Notes: generated by a model from the letters alone, not told the origin. Positions 16,617 through 25,309 are shown, counted from the stretch's first letter. The stretch is DNA of 35,284 bases from an uncultured Porphyromonadaceae bacterium (GCA_947174235.1 CAMWID010000035.1:1-35284); one strand, 5' to 3'. Numbers and translations are program-made.

Positions 16617-17504
16617 TCATACGAGGAGGCGGTTGCGCTTGTATAGCTCCCGGAATTCTTTAGGAGAGCATCCTTTACGCTTTTTGAATATGCGGTTGAA
16701 ATAGCTGATGTTGTTGAATCCGCAGGAGTAGCTTATCTCGGCTATCGAGGTGGTGCTGTCCACAAGCGCGCGGGTGGCATGTCCGAGCCGGACGTCGGTG
16801 ATGTATTCCGAGACGTGCCGCCCTGTTCGCAGTTTAAAGAAGCGGCTGAAGGATGTCGGTGTCATTCCAGCCATGTCGGCGAGGTCGGAGAGGCGGATGT
16901 CGTCCTGATAGTTTGTGTCGATATATTCCTTTACTTTTAATATGCGTCTGCTGTCGGTATGCGCCGGGGCTTTGGCGAACGACGAAGAGGAAAGTATCTT
17001 TGAGTCTGTGCTCGTTGCGAGTTCATACAGGATACGCATGAGCAGGAGCATGCGAAAAAAGTTGTCGGGAGTTTTTGTCAGTTCGTCAAGGAGATGGTAA
17101 GTTTTCAGAATAGTCTCCTGTGAGAATGCTATTCCGTGTCTTGATTTCTCAAGCATGTCTTTTATCGGAGCCATCTGGTTTTTGCCCAGAAATGTGTCTC
17201 CAAACAGGTTTTTGGAAAATTGGAGTGTGATTTCATGAATCTTTGAAGACGTGCAGTTGTATTGTTCCCAACTGTGTTCGATTCCGTGACCTACGAGCAC
17301 AAGATCGAGTTCGCCGATTTCGGAGACCGAATCTCCGACGACACGCGATGCATGTGGCGCGCCTGCCACAAAATTGAGTTCATAGTCTTCATGTCGGTGT
17401 ATGGGATATGTGAACCGCTCCTTGTATCTGTCGACTAAATAGAAACAGTCTTTGTCTGAGAGGGGAGTTATTTCAGTGATAATTTCTTGTTGAAGGGTAG
17501 ACAT
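16617..17504 (-). CDS. AraC-family transcriptional regulator of the mannan locus
   Basis: This 295-residue protein has an N-terminal cupin-like ligand domain (YPIHRHEDYELNFVAG, HGIEHSWEQY) and two C-terminal helix-turn-helix units (LSDLADMAGMTPTSFSRFF; ISYSCGFNNISYFNRIFKKR). It most likely senses a mannan- or galactose-derived sugar and controls the flanking units, which is inferred from its position between the acetylesterase and GH36 genes. The ATG at 17504 (MSTLQQEI) is preferred. An in-frame ATG at 17555 would add 17 residues unlike the family N terminus. No hybrid two-component or SusR-type regulator, common in Bacteroides polysaccharide loci, is present here. Confidence 0.9.
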   Translation of the reverse strand: MSTLQQEIITEITPLSDKDCFYLVDRYKERFTYPIHRHEDYELNFVAGAPHASRVVGDSVSEIGELDLVLVGHGIEHSWEQYNCTSSKIHEITLQFSKNLFGDTFLGKNQMAPIKDMLEKSRHGIAFSQETILKTYHLLDELTKTPDNFFRMLLLMRILYELATSTDSKILSSSSFAKAPAHTDSRRILKVKEYIDTNYQDDIRLSDLADMAGMTPTSFSRFFKLRTGRHVSEYITDVRLGHATRALVDSTTSIAEISYSCGFNNISYFNRIFKKRKGCSPKEFRELYKRNRLLV

Positions 17505-17695
17505 GGTTATGGTTTTCAAGGTGTAGGTCGGATATAAGGGGCTTTTGATAATCACGGGGCTTAATCAGTGTCCTTTAATCAATCCGAATGTAAAAGTAAC
17601 TAAAAATAATTTAAAATGCGAATAATTTGATGAAATATTCCACAAGAAGAGAATAAAAAGGTAAGAAAGTGTACGAAAATGATCTTTTTTAGATA

Positions 17696-17703
17696 TAATT
17701 TTG
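17696..17703 (+). promoter_or_regulatory. -7 element for the GH36 gene
   Basis: TAATTTTG followed by CAAT matches the Bacteroidetes -7 consensus, 20 bases ahead of the ATG at 17724. No TTTG is found 19-21 bases upstream, so activation by the divergent AraC-type protein is plausible. Confidence 0.5.
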
Positions 17704-17723
17704 CAATAAAATAAATTTAACCT

Positions 17724-19928
17724 ATGAGAAAGCTAACCTTAATATCATTGTTGACACTCTCTGCCGGATGTATGTCGGTATATGCCGAGACAGTGCATGT
17801 GTCCACTCCGAAGACATCACTTGTGCTTGACGCCGTCAAGGGAGAACCTCTTAAATTCGTATATTACGGCAACTCGCTGGGCGGAAATGATATCACAAAT
17901 ATTAATTCGGCTGTAAACCAGGAATTCGATGCCTATCCGGTATACGGACTCTGGCCTCAGAAAGAAGCCGCGATGAGCGCCGTACACGCCGACGGCAACA
18001 TGACGCTCGACATGGGGGTGTCTGATGTCAGGACCAGGACAGAGCCTGACGGGTCTACCGTGACCACCGTGACCATGGCTGACAAGGTATATCCGTTTTA
18101 TGTGGATGTCAACTACCGTACGTATCCCGGTAGTGATGTCATAGAGACATGGACAGTGACGAGCCATGATGAGAAGAAACCGGTCACGCTGACCCGCTTC
18201 ATGTCAGGCTATCTCCCCATCCGCCGAAATGACGTTCACGTATCCCAGCTTTACGGCTCCTGGGCAAATGAGGGTAAGGTGGAGGAGGCTCCGCTTCCCC
18301 ATAATCTTAAGGTGATCAAGAACAAGGACGGTGCCCGCAATTCCCATACCTCCCATTCTGAAGTGATGATCTCCCTTGACGGTAAGGGGAACGAACAGTC
18401 GGGGCGTGTCATCGGGGCTGCCTTGTGCTATGGCGGCAACTACAAACTGATGTTTGACACCGATGACAGCGACTACCATCATTTCTTCGCCGGCATCAAT
18501 GAGGAAAATTCTTCCTACAATCTCAAGAAAGGGGAGAAGTTCGAGACCCCGGCTCTCGCGCTGACATATTCCGAAGAGGGTCTCGGCGGAGTCAGCCGGA
18601 ATTTCCACAAATGGGGAAGAGAGCACCGTCTCGCCAACGGCGACAAGCTCCGGAAAGTGCTTCTCAACAGTTGGGAGGGTGTGTATTTCGACATCAACGA
18701 GTCCGGAATGGGGCAGATGATGAAGGATATCGCCGACATGGGGGGTGAGCTTTTCGTCATGGATGACGGTTGGTTCGGGGTAAAATATCCCCGTAAAAAT
18801 GATTCGACCTCCCTCGGTGACTGGACGGTGGACACCTCCAAACTTCCGAACGGAATAAAAGGGCTTTGTGAGACTGCCGACAGTCTCGGCATACGTTTCG
18901 GCATATGGATAGAGCCGGAGATGACCAATTCAAAGTCAGAACTGTATGAAAAGCATCCGGAATATATAATCAAGGCATCCAACAGAGATGCGGTCGAAGG
19001 CCGCGGAGGCACACAGCTTGTGCTCGATCTTGCGAATCCAAAGGTGCAGGATCTTGTATTTAACGTGGTCGACACCCTTATGACCAATTATCCTGAGATC
19101 GACTATATCAAATGGGATGCCAACGCACCGATAATGAACCACGGCTCGCAATATCAGACAGCCGACAACCAGAGCCACCTGTATATTGATTATCATAAAG
19201 GTCTGGAGAAAACCCTGCAGCGTATCCGTGAGAAATATCCCGACCTCACTATCCAGGCATGCGCGAGCGGCGGCGGCAGGGCAAACTGGGGTATACTACC
19301 TTATTTTGATGAATTCTGGGTGAGCGACAATACCGACGCGCTCCAGAGGATATATATGCAATGGGGTACAAGTTATTTCTTCCCCGCGATCGCCATGGCG
19401 TCACATATCTCGGCGTCGCCAAATCATCAGACCAACAGGATTGTTCCCTTGAAATACCGTACCGACGTAGCCATGAGCGGCAGGCTCGGGATGGAGATCC
19501 AGCCAAAAGATATGTCTGACGAGGAGAAGGAACAGACACGTCGCGCCATATCGGATTATAAGAAGATCCGTCCTATAGTGCAGCAGGGTGATATTTACCG
19601 CCTTCTCTCTCCATATGACCAAAAGGGCGCCGCATCTCTGATGTATGTGTCACCAGACAAGAAAGACGCCGTATATTATTGGTGGAAGACTGAGCAATTC
19701 GTCAACCAGCAGCTGCCCAGAGTCAAGATGGCGGGTCTTGACCCCGACAAAGAGTATACTGTGACAGAACTCAACAGAGTTGACAACGCTCCGCTCCCTT
19801 ATGAGGGGAAGACATTCAGCGGCAGATACCTGATGTCGAACGGACTTGAAATGCCTCTCAGCCATAATGTGGACTGGAACAAGCGCAATGATTATGCATC
19901 CAGAGTGCTGTTGCTCCAATCGAAATGA
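17724..19928 (+). CDS. GH36 alpha-galactosidase
   Basis: This 734-residue protein carries the nucleophile Asp465 in YIKWDAN and the acid/base Asp535 in WVSDNTDALQR. Other GH36 marks are LNSWEGVYFD near 313, ELFVMDDGWFG near 341, FGIWIEPEMTN near 392, and CASGGGRANWG near 511. Length and motif order match the GH36 alpha-galactosidases. It should remove alpha-1,6-galactose branches from galactomannan so that the mannanases can act. The signal peptide (MRKLTLISLLTLSAGCMSVYA) can be read as type I cleavage after VYA or as a lipobox at Cys16, so it is periplasmic or lipid-anchored. It is divergent from the AraC regulator and ends before a hairpin. Confidence 0.95.
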   Translation: MRKLTLISLLTLSAGCMSVYAETVHVSTPKTSLVLDAVKGEPLKFVYYGNSLGGNDITNINSAVNQEFDAYPVYGLWPQKEAAMSAVHADGNMTLDMGVSDVRTRTEPDGSTVTTVTMADKVYPFYVDVNYRTYPGSDVIETWTVTSHDEKKPVTLTRFMSGYLPIRRNDVHVSQLYGSWANEGKVEEAPLPHNLKVIKNKDGARNSHTSHSEVMISLDGKGNEQSGRVIGAALCYGGNYKLMFDTDDSDYHHFFAGINEENSSYNLKKGEKFETPALALTYSEEGLGGVSRNFHKWGREHRLANGDKLRKVLLNSWEGVYFDINESGMGQMMKDIADMGGELFVMDDGWFGVKYPRKNDSTSLGDWTVDTSKLPNGIKGLCETADSLGIRFGIWIEPEMTNSKSELYEKHPEYIIKASNRDAVEGRGGTQLVLDLANPKVQDLVFNVVDTLMTNYPEIDYIKWDANAPIMNHGSQYQTADNQSHLYIDYHKGLEKTLQRIREKYPDLTIQACASGGGRANWGILPYFDEFWVSDNTDALQRIYMQWGTSYFFPAIAMASHISASPNHQTNRIVPLKYRTDVAMSGRLGMEIQPKDMSDEEKEQTRRAISDYKKIRPIVQQGDIYRLLSPYDQKGAASLMYVSPDKKDAVYYWWKTEQFVNQQLPRVKMAGLDPDKEYTVTELNRVDNAPLPYEGKTFSGRYLMSNGLEMPLSHNVDWNKRNDYASRVLLLQSK

Positions 19929-19980
19929 TTCAAAGTTTCTGACGGCGTCAGAATGCAGTCTGAAATTTCCATAAAATGAT

Positions 19981-20017
19981 GATACCGCCTTGCCCGACAT
20001 ATGAGGAAGGCGGTATC
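19981..20017 (+). terminator. Hairpin terminator after GH36
   Basis: An 11-bp perfect stem (GATACCGCCTT at 19981-19991 with 20007-20017) lies 53 bases past the stop codon. The T-rich tail is weak (TCTGTTAAC). A small stem (TCTGAC/GTCAGA) precedes it near 19938. Confidence 0.65.
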
Positions 20018-20108
20018 TCTGTTAACAGGGGGCTTAATGTTTTGTCGGGATGAAACTAATAAAATGGGATAAAAAAGAAATTAAATTTGTAAAATTTGTG
20101 GCAGAATG

Positions 20109-20139
20109 TTGCGTAATTGAAAAAATTGTTATTACTTTG
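20109..20139 (+). promoter_or_regulatory. Probable gdhA promoter
   Basis: TTG at 20109-20111, 20 bases, then TTACTTTG at 20132-20139 followed by CG is one base off the Bacteroidetes consensus. It implies an unusually long leader of about 215 bases before the ATG at 20361. Confidence 0.48.
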
Positions 20140-20140
20140 C

Positions 20141-20320
20141 GTCGGTTTTGTACGACCGCCGTGAATCTCCGAAATAAAATCCCGGAGGCTTGCGGACCGT
20201 TTTCAGGTACTGCTCTTAAGTAAGAAGTGAATTGGATATGTCAGTGTCAAGTTCCCGGAAGCTTAAGAAAATTTGGTTTCATCAGTCAGTCGGCAGAGCA
20301 TGGTTTCTACAGGATATATA
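20141..20320 (+). other. Long 5' leader of gdhA without a recognised gene
   Basis: This stretch has no convincing open reading frame. It holds a small possible stem (CTCCG at 20167-20171 with CGGAG at 20183-20187) but no riboswitch class I recognise. Its length hints at post-transcriptional control of glutamate dehydrogenase, which is unproven. Confidence 0.35.
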
Positions 20321-20359
20321 AATTACTCTTATTTTCAATAATTACTCTTATTTTTCAAT
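20321..20359 (+). repeat. Tandem 19/20-bp duplication next to the gdhA start
   Basis: AATTACTCTTATTTTCAAT (20321-20339) is followed at once by the same unit with one added T (20340-20359), ending one base before the ATG. Both copies are AT-rich and lack a Shine-Dalgarno sequence. AT-rich, unstructured initiation regions are common in Bacteroidetes, so the duplication may affect translation. Confidence 0.8.
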
Positions 20360-20360
20360 T

Positions 20361-21704
20361 ATGAAAGCATCTGAAGTCATGGCGGATCTCCGTCGCCGTT
20401 TCCCCAATGAGCCTGAATATCTGCAGGCGGTAGAGGAGGTAGTCACTTCTATTGAAGAGGTCTACAATGAATATCCCTCCTTTGAGGCAGAAAATCTGAT
20501 AGAGCGGCTTTGCATACCTGACCGGATTTTTTCATTCCGCGTGAGCTGGGTGGACGACAAAGGTAAGGTTCACAATAATATGGGCTACCGAATCCAGCAC
20601 AACAATGCGATCGGTCCTTACAAGGGTGGTATCCGTTTTCATGCTTCGGTCAACCAGTCGATACTTAAGTTCCTCGCATTCGAGCAGACATTCAAGAATT
20701 CTCTCACCACTCTTGCCATGGGTGGCGGCAAAGGAGGCTCTGATTTCTCTCCGAGAGGTAAGAGCGACATGGAGATCATGCGGTTCTGTCAGGCTTTTAT
20801 CGCGGAATTATGGCGTCAGATAGGTCCTGACACCGATGTGCCTGCCGGAGATATCGGCGTAGGCGGCAGAGAGGTGGGATACATGTACGGCTATTACAAA
20901 AAAATGGCGCGTGAATTTACAGGTACCTTTACAGGTAAAGGTCTTGATTTCGGCGGCTCCCTGATACGCCCCGAAGCCACAGGATATGGCAACTGTTATT
21001 TTCTTCTCAATATGCTCGCCACACGGGGTATAGATATAAAAGGGAAGAAAGTGGCTGTCTCCGGTTCCGGAAATGTCGCCACATATACCACGCGGAAACT
21101 TACCGAGCTTGGCGCGAAGGTGGTCTCCATGAGCGACAGCGGCGGTACGATCATCAAGCCTGAAGGCTTCTCCGAGGAACAGCTCGACTATATTTTCGAA
21201 CTCAAGAACTATTATCGCGGACGAATCAGCGAGGTGGCGGAAAAATATGACGACGTGCAATATCTTCCCGGCGAGCGTCCGTGGAAGCATGTGAAGTGCG
21301 ACATAGCCATGCCGTCTGCCACGCAGAACGAGATCGATGGCGACGACGCCCAGGCTCTTCTTGATAACGGAGTTATCGCTGTGAGCGAGGGTGCCAACAT
21401 GCCCTCTACTCCTGAAGCTATCAAGAAATTCCTTGCCGCGAGAATATTGTATGCTCCCGGCAAGGCTGCGAATGCCGGAGGTGTGGCTGTGTCCGGTCTT
21501 GAAATGGCGCAGAACTCCCAGAAGCTCTCATGGAGCGAAGAAGAGGTGGACGCCAAGTTGAAAGCTATCATGAAGGATATCCACACGCAATGTGAGAAGT
21601 ATGGCAAGGAAGAAGGCTCAGAATTCATCAATTATGTGAAAGGTGCCAATGTCGCCGGTTTCATGAAAGTGGCAAGGGCAATGATGGCGCAAGGTGTGCT
21701 CTGA
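20361..21704 (+). CDS. gdhA: NADP-specific glutamate dehydrogenase
   Basis: This 447-residue hexameric-type enzyme interconverts 2-oxoglutarate plus ammonia and glutamate using NADP(H) (EC 1.4.1.4), the main ammonia-assimilation step in Bacteroidales. The substrate-binding region has GPYKGGIRFH near 85-94 and GGGKGGSDF with Lys124. The cofactor domain has VAVSGSGNVATYT in the Rossmann loop. Length and the SGSGNVA motif match the bacterial NADP-type (GdhA) family. The ATG follows a tandem duplication and a long leader. The gene ends ahead of a bidirectional hairpin and is convergent with the OmpA-like gene. Confidence 0.96.
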   Translation: MKASEVMADLRRRFPNEPEYLQAVEEVVTSIEEVYNEYPSFEAENLIERLCIPDRIFSFRVSWVDDKGKVHNNMGYRIQHNNAIGPYKGGIRFHASVNQSILKFLAFEQTFKNSLTTLAMGGGKGGSDFSPRGKSDMEIMRFCQAFIAELWRQIGPDTDVPAGDIGVGGREVGYMYGYYKKMAREFTGTFTGKGLDFGGSLIRPEATGYGNCYFLLNMLATRGIDIKGKKVAVSGSGNVATYTTRKLTELGAKVVSMSDSGGTIIKPEGFSEEQLDYIFELKNYYRGRISEVAEKYDDVQYLPGERPWKHVKCDIAMPSATQNEIDGDDAQALLDNGVIAVSEGANMPSTPEAIKKFLAARILYAPGKAANAGGVAVSGLEMAQNSQKLSWSEEEVDAKLKAIMKDIHTQCEKYGKEEGSEFINYVKGANVAGFMKVARAMMAQGVL

Positions 21705-21746
21705 TCCTCGAAATCCCGTCAAAACCATAAAAACACAATCCATAAA

Positions 21747-21778
21747 GAAGAGGAGACTGCTTTGGCGGTCTCCTCTTC
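21747..21778. terminator. Bidirectional terminator between gdhA and the OmpA-like gene
   Basis: A 14-bp stem (GAAGAGGAGACTGC at 21747-21760 with 21765-21778, one G-U pair) closes a TTTG loop. On the minus strand it is followed by TTTATGG. It serves the two convergent genes. Confidence 0.8.
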
Positions 21779-21801
21779 GATTCGTTGTGGGTTATGAGTG
21801 T

Positions 21802-22524
21802 TCAGTTTTGAGCCGTCTGTGAGCTCTGGGCTGTCTGAGCCTCGGCATCCTTGATCATTTTTTCGTTGGCGTATACCGTGATTTCCACGCGTCGGTTCAG
21901 GGCTCGTCCCTCAGGTGTGTCGTTTGAGGCGATATAGTCAGCCATAGGTATACCTTTCGCGGTGAGTCGGTCAGGAGCCACGCCGCAATTGATCAGATAG
22001 TTGCGTACGGAGTTGGCGCGTTGTCCGGATAGCTTCTCATTTACGGCATATGATCCGGTATTGTCGGTATATCCTGTGATAGCGACGTCAGTATCCGGAT
22101 TGTTGATAAGGTTGACCGCGAATTTTGTTAGATCAGCCTGTGCCGAAGGATTGAGCTCATACTTTCCTGTCGGGAAAAGAATGCCGCCGTCAAATGTGAC
22201 CTTTATGGCGCGCAGACCGTTGGAGTCGGTTGTCTCCTCCACTTTTGCCTGCTGTGCGAGTTCCTCCTGCAGTTCTTTCTGTTGTTTGTCCATTTTCTGA
22301 CCTATTAGCGCCCCGGCGCCTGCACCTACCGCCGCGCCTATTGCCGCGCCGATGCCGGCTCCTTTACCGCCGCCGATCAGCGCACCGATTCCGGCGCCTA
22401 CGGCACCGCCGCCTCCGGTGCCTATCAATGCCCCTTTACCGGTATTTGTCATAGATGAGCATCCGCAGGCTCCGATCAGAAGTGTGGCGGCTAAAAATGC
22501 CACTGTAAATTTTTTCATTTTCAT
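21802..22524 (-). CDS. OmpA-family lipoprotein with glycine zipper
   Basis: This 240-residue protein has a lipoprotein signal peptide (MKMKKFTVAFLAATLLIGAC). A glycine-zipper region follows (about residues 30-88, repeated GxGxGALIGGGKGAGIG type), then a short charged helix (KMDKQQKELQEELAQQ) and a C-terminal OmpA peptidoglycan-binding domain (VAITGYTDNTGSYAVNEKLSGQR, NRRVEITVYA). It likely ties the outer membrane to peptidoglycan. The ATG at 22524 is chosen because it opens a clean signal peptide. An ATG at 22518 is also possible, and one at 22560 would add 12 residues ahead of the signal peptide. YiaD-like proteins have the same architecture. Confidence 0.92.
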   Translation of the reverse strand: MKMKKFTVAFLAATLLIGACGCSSMTNTGKGALIGTGGGGAVGAGIGALIGGGKGAGIGAAIGAAVGAGAGALIGQKMDKQQKELQEELAQQAKVEETTDSNGLRAIKVTFDGGILFPTGKYELNPSAQADLTKFAVNLINNPDTDVAITGYTDNTGSYAVNEKLSGQRANSVRNYLINCGVAPDRLTAKGIPMADYIASNDTPEGRALNRRVEITVYANEKMIKDAEAQTAQSSQTAQN

Positions 22525-22733
22525 AATTATCAACTTTAATTGATTTTTAAGTGTCTGCAAAATCCAAGCACCCTCTAAGGGAGTGTGGAGATATGTAAAT
22601 ATAACTATTGGTTAAACACATATGTTTATATCCAAAGCTTTCCCTTCCGCTAAAAATATATAACGGAAATAACAAGAGTTTCCATATAGCTCAATGGATT
22701 TCCGGGAGAGTATTACGAGAATTTCATCAGAAA

Positions 22734-22757
22734 AAAAGCGCGGATGTCCGCGCTTTT
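22734..22757 (-). terminator. Intrinsic terminator downstream of the first GIN gene
   Basis: A 10-bp stem (AAAAGCGCGG at 22734-22743 with 22748-22757) closes a four-base loop and runs into a T tract on the minus strand. It lies about 100 bases past the stop codon at 22857. The rest of 22561-22856 shows no gene. Confidence 0.8.
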
Positions 22758-22856
22758 CTCATAATTCATTATGGATCTCAATTATTATTCCCCGAAAACA
22801 TATCCCTTATATGGTAAATCCTGTTATGTATATAGGTATGATATGCGGTAGTATTG

Positions 22857-23732
22857 TCAAGGATTTCTCGGATGCCTTTTTTTTGAAGTCTTTTTAGGCA
22901 GGTTAGGCACTTCGAGTTGGGAGATGTCGACCTTTCCGCCTGAGCTGGAATCCTTGTTCAGGTATTCGCATCGCCCTTTCAGCGACACCCTGCCTCCGCT
23001 TGAAGCCTCGGCATATATTTTTTTTGTCGTTATGCCCGCCACAGATATGTTTGAGGCGCTTGACGCGTCCGCCTCAAGACCGGTGCCGTTGAAGTAACCG
23101 ATGTTGATTTTGGCTGCGCTTGAGGTCTCAAGATAAATATTTGTGGCGATAGCCTTGTCTACCGATAGCTTTGAGGCGCTCGACATTTCGGCATCCAGCT
23201 TGCCGAGGTTTGCCGAGCCAATCTCCACAGTCGCGCTGCTTGAAAGGTCCACCTCCAGAGATTTGGCGGAGATGCCGTTGAAAGTGGCACGGGATGCCGA
23301 AGACATATCGAGGCTTAATTTGCCGGATATATTGAGATCCCCGTTTACCTGCAGGCGTGCGGCGGAAGAAAGATCCACTTCCTGGAGATCGGGAGAGGAG
23401 ACCGTTATGATTGTCGGACCCTTGATGTTGTTATTGCCCCGGTTCTCGTAATGAGCGTTCAGCTCACCGTCTTTCACATATACCTTCAGGTAAGGTTCTG
23501 CGGAAGGAGTGGTGGCTATTTGTGCCACTCCTGTCGATTTCCCTTGTGTATAGACTATCCGTATGCCTGTAGAGGCGTCTATTTTAGAGAAATTGCCTAT
23601 TTTTACGGTTTTTTTTACTGTGGCGTTTTTGATATTGCTGTCAGTCACAGATTGTCCTCTGGTCATGGAGCAACCCATCATGATCATGGCTGCTGCTGAC
23701 ACGGAGGTGAGAATGTAGGTCAATATTTTCAT
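22857..23732 (-). CDS. Head-GIN (DUF2807) beta-helix lipoprotein
   Basis: This 291-residue protein has a lipoprotein signal with Cys21 (SAAAMIMMGCS). After FSKIDASTGIRIVYTQG (start of the GIN domain, near 48) the chain is a regular repeat of about 20 residues with a serine turn: VDLSSAARL, LDMSSASRA, VDLSSSATV, AEMSSASKL, LETSSAAKI, ADASSASNI, AEASSGGRV. This is the pattern of a right-handed parallel beta-helix. It is probably an outer-envelope protein of unknown role. The C terminus is basic and ends KKRHPRNP, like its paralogue upstream. It lies 69 bases after that gene and is probably in the same operon, ending at the hairpin near 22745. Function is not known for this family. Confidence 0.85.
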   Translation of the reverse strand: MKILTYILTSVSAAAMIMMGCSMTRGQSVTDSNIKNATVKKTVKIGNFSKIDASTGIRIVYTQGKSTGVAQIATTPSAEPYLKVYVKDGELNAHYENRGNNNIKGPTIITVSSPDLQEVDLSSAARLQVNGDLNISGKLSLDMSSASRATFNGISAKSLEVDLSSSATVEIGSANLGKLDAEMSSASKLSVDKAIATNIYLETSSAAKINIGYFNGTGLEADASSASNISVAGITTKKIYAEASSGGRVSLKGRCEYLNKDSSSGGKVDISQLEVPNLPKKTSKKRHPRNP

Positions 23733-23801
23733 ATTGCAGAATTTTATATTATTCAGATTAAATGGAATTTAAATAATTACAATAGAAAGATTTGGGGAAA
23801 G

Positions 23802-24893
23802 TCACGGTTTTCTGGGCATCGTTTTCTTCTTTTGGCTGTTTCCGGTGCAGTCCACGGGATTATTCTCGATAATAAGCCCCTGGTCTTTGACCATGCCGGC
23901 GGCTGAATGCTTTGATTTTTTATAGTTGCATCTTCCGATGGCGGATACTATCGATGCTGCCGTGGCTGTGCTGTTTACTGTGTTGGCACATACACCTTTG
24001 AGTTTGATGTCTGAGGCTCCGGAAGCTGTCGCGTTTATGGTATGCATGTCGGAGGAAAGAATCTGGACGACTGAAGCTCCCGAGGCGGAGATGTTGAGAA
24101 TCTGCCCGGTCACGTGGGAGATATTTATGTCTGACGCTCCGCTTACCTTCACGTTAAGCTTGTCGGTTTTCAATGGACCCTGTACTGTGATTGAGGTTGC
24201 TCCAGAAAATTTTATCCCTTCGAGCTTCGGATTGGTTATGTATACGATAGTACGGGTTGACAGTTGACCTGGATTTTTCTTATAACCTATCTCAAGATTC
24301 CCGTCATTGTATGCTAACCGTATGCATTCGAGGGCTTTTGTGTCGCCGTGTACTTCCACAAATCCGTCGGATTCTCCCTGACTGAACACCACGTTTATCG
24401 CGCCTGTGGCGCTTATGCGGCTAAAATCATATTGAGTGTAGCGTCTGAGTCCTGTCGAGGATGCCGAAGTATTGGTCTGCGAACCCTTTTTTTTGCTTTT
24501 CTTATCTTTTTTCGCAATGGTCTTGGAAATCCGTCGGTCTGACTTGTCTTTAAGCACCTGTTTCCTTAACGTGAGTTCCTGCTTTTTTGCGGAGACTTCG
24601 TTTTTCCTTATAGCCGCATCTTGTTTACGTTTTTTTGCTTCCAGTTTTTTAATGGCAGCCTCCTTTTTACGGATGTCAGCCTCTAAAAGCCTGATTTGCT
24701 TCTGCAGGCTTTTGGTGGATTCATTTTTTGTGGCAGACCGGGAAGATTTTGTGGAATTATTGCTGCCTGCGGCACCGGATAAGGAAGTATTGCCGGCGAG
24801 GGCAGCCATTGTCCCGGCTCCCGCGATCATGGAGATAACAGCCACGGCTGTTATTATTATTCCCGGTCTTTTCAGAAAATTAAACGCTTTCAT
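23802..24893 (-). CDS. Membrane-anchored coiled-coil/GIN beta-helix protein
   Basis: This 363-residue protein has an N-terminal hydrophobic anchor or uncleaved signal (residues about 11-34, GIIITAVAVISMIAG). A Ser/Thr-rich linker is followed by a lysine-rich coiled coil (about 58-140; LLEADIRKKEAAIKKLEAKK, KKDKKSKKKG) and then a GIN domain (YDFSRISATGAINVVFSQGE near 153) with repeated SGAS turns (KFSGATSIT, KVSGASDIN, SASGASVVQ, TASGASDIK) forming a likely beta-helix. The basic tail ends KKKTMPRKP. It is paralogous to the GIN lipoprotein that follows. The coiled coil could reach across the periplasm or bind anionic cell-wall polymers, which is inference. The function of the family is unknown. 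Confidence 0.82.
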   Translation of the reverse strand: MKAFNFLKRPGIIITAVAVISMIAGAGTMAALAGNTSLSGAAGSNNSTKSSRSATKNESTKSLQKQIRLLEADIRKKEAAIKKLEAKKRKQDAAIRKNEVSAKKQELTLRKQVLKDKSDRRISKTIAKKDKKSKKKGSQTNTSASSTGLRRYTQYDFSRISATGAINVVFSQGESDGFVEVHGDTKALECIRLAYNDGNLEIGYKKNPGQLSTRTIVYITNPKLEGIKFSGATSITVQGPLKTDKLNVKVSGASDINISHVTGQILNISASGASVVQILSSDMHTINATASGASDIKLKGVCANTVNSTATAASIVSAIGRCNYKKSKHSAAGMVKDQGLIIENNPVDCTGNSQKKKTMPRKP

Positions 24894-25202
24894 AATTTTG
24901 TTTCGGACGGTTTTATTTATAGGCGGTTATCCAATATTTGTTAAAACGCGTTAAGAAGAAGCCTGTGGAATCTTTCGGCGCCTTACATCATAAAGACATT
25001 TCAGAATTTAAAATGTGACACACAAAACAAAAAAAGTTATAAGTTTATTAAATTTATTTAAGGGCGTGTCTGCTAAAATTTCCTTCCGGTGGGTGAATTC
25101 GGCATACATGACTTTCTTTATCACTGCAAGAGCTGCATATATATGGTAGAGGCGGTGATAGTGAAGTTTTGGCTTTATATTTTACAAAAAAATGAGGTTA
25201 TA
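24894..25202. other. AT-rich intergenic region with no supported gene
   Basis: This lies between the divergent GIN-protein and YqeY genes. I see no RNA gene, strong hairpin or clean minus-strand promoter here. Short open frames on the plus strand lack family features. Confidence 0.5.
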
Positions 25203-25234
25203 ATTGCTAAAACCACATTTTTAGAGTATTTTTG
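25203..25234 (+). promoter_or_regulatory. Promoter of the yqeY-like/serS unit
   Basis: ATTG at 25203-25206, 20 bases, then TATTTTTG at 25227-25234 followed by CA fits the Bacteroidetes consensus with one mismatch in the -33 box. The leader is about 70 bases, and the promoter supports the ATG at 25310 as the start. Confidence 0.62.
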
Positions 25235-25309
25235 CATTTTAATAGGCTCATGGGAAATTCCATCGGGGTTTCTCTCAAAATACGGAAACTAAAAAATCTC
25301 TATAATTTT

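Noticed and set aside
24472..24954. Open frame on the plus strand coding for a Phe/Leu-rich peptide
   Set aside because: It is the antisense of the lysine-rich coiled coil (AAA/AAG read as TTT/CTT) and has no family features.
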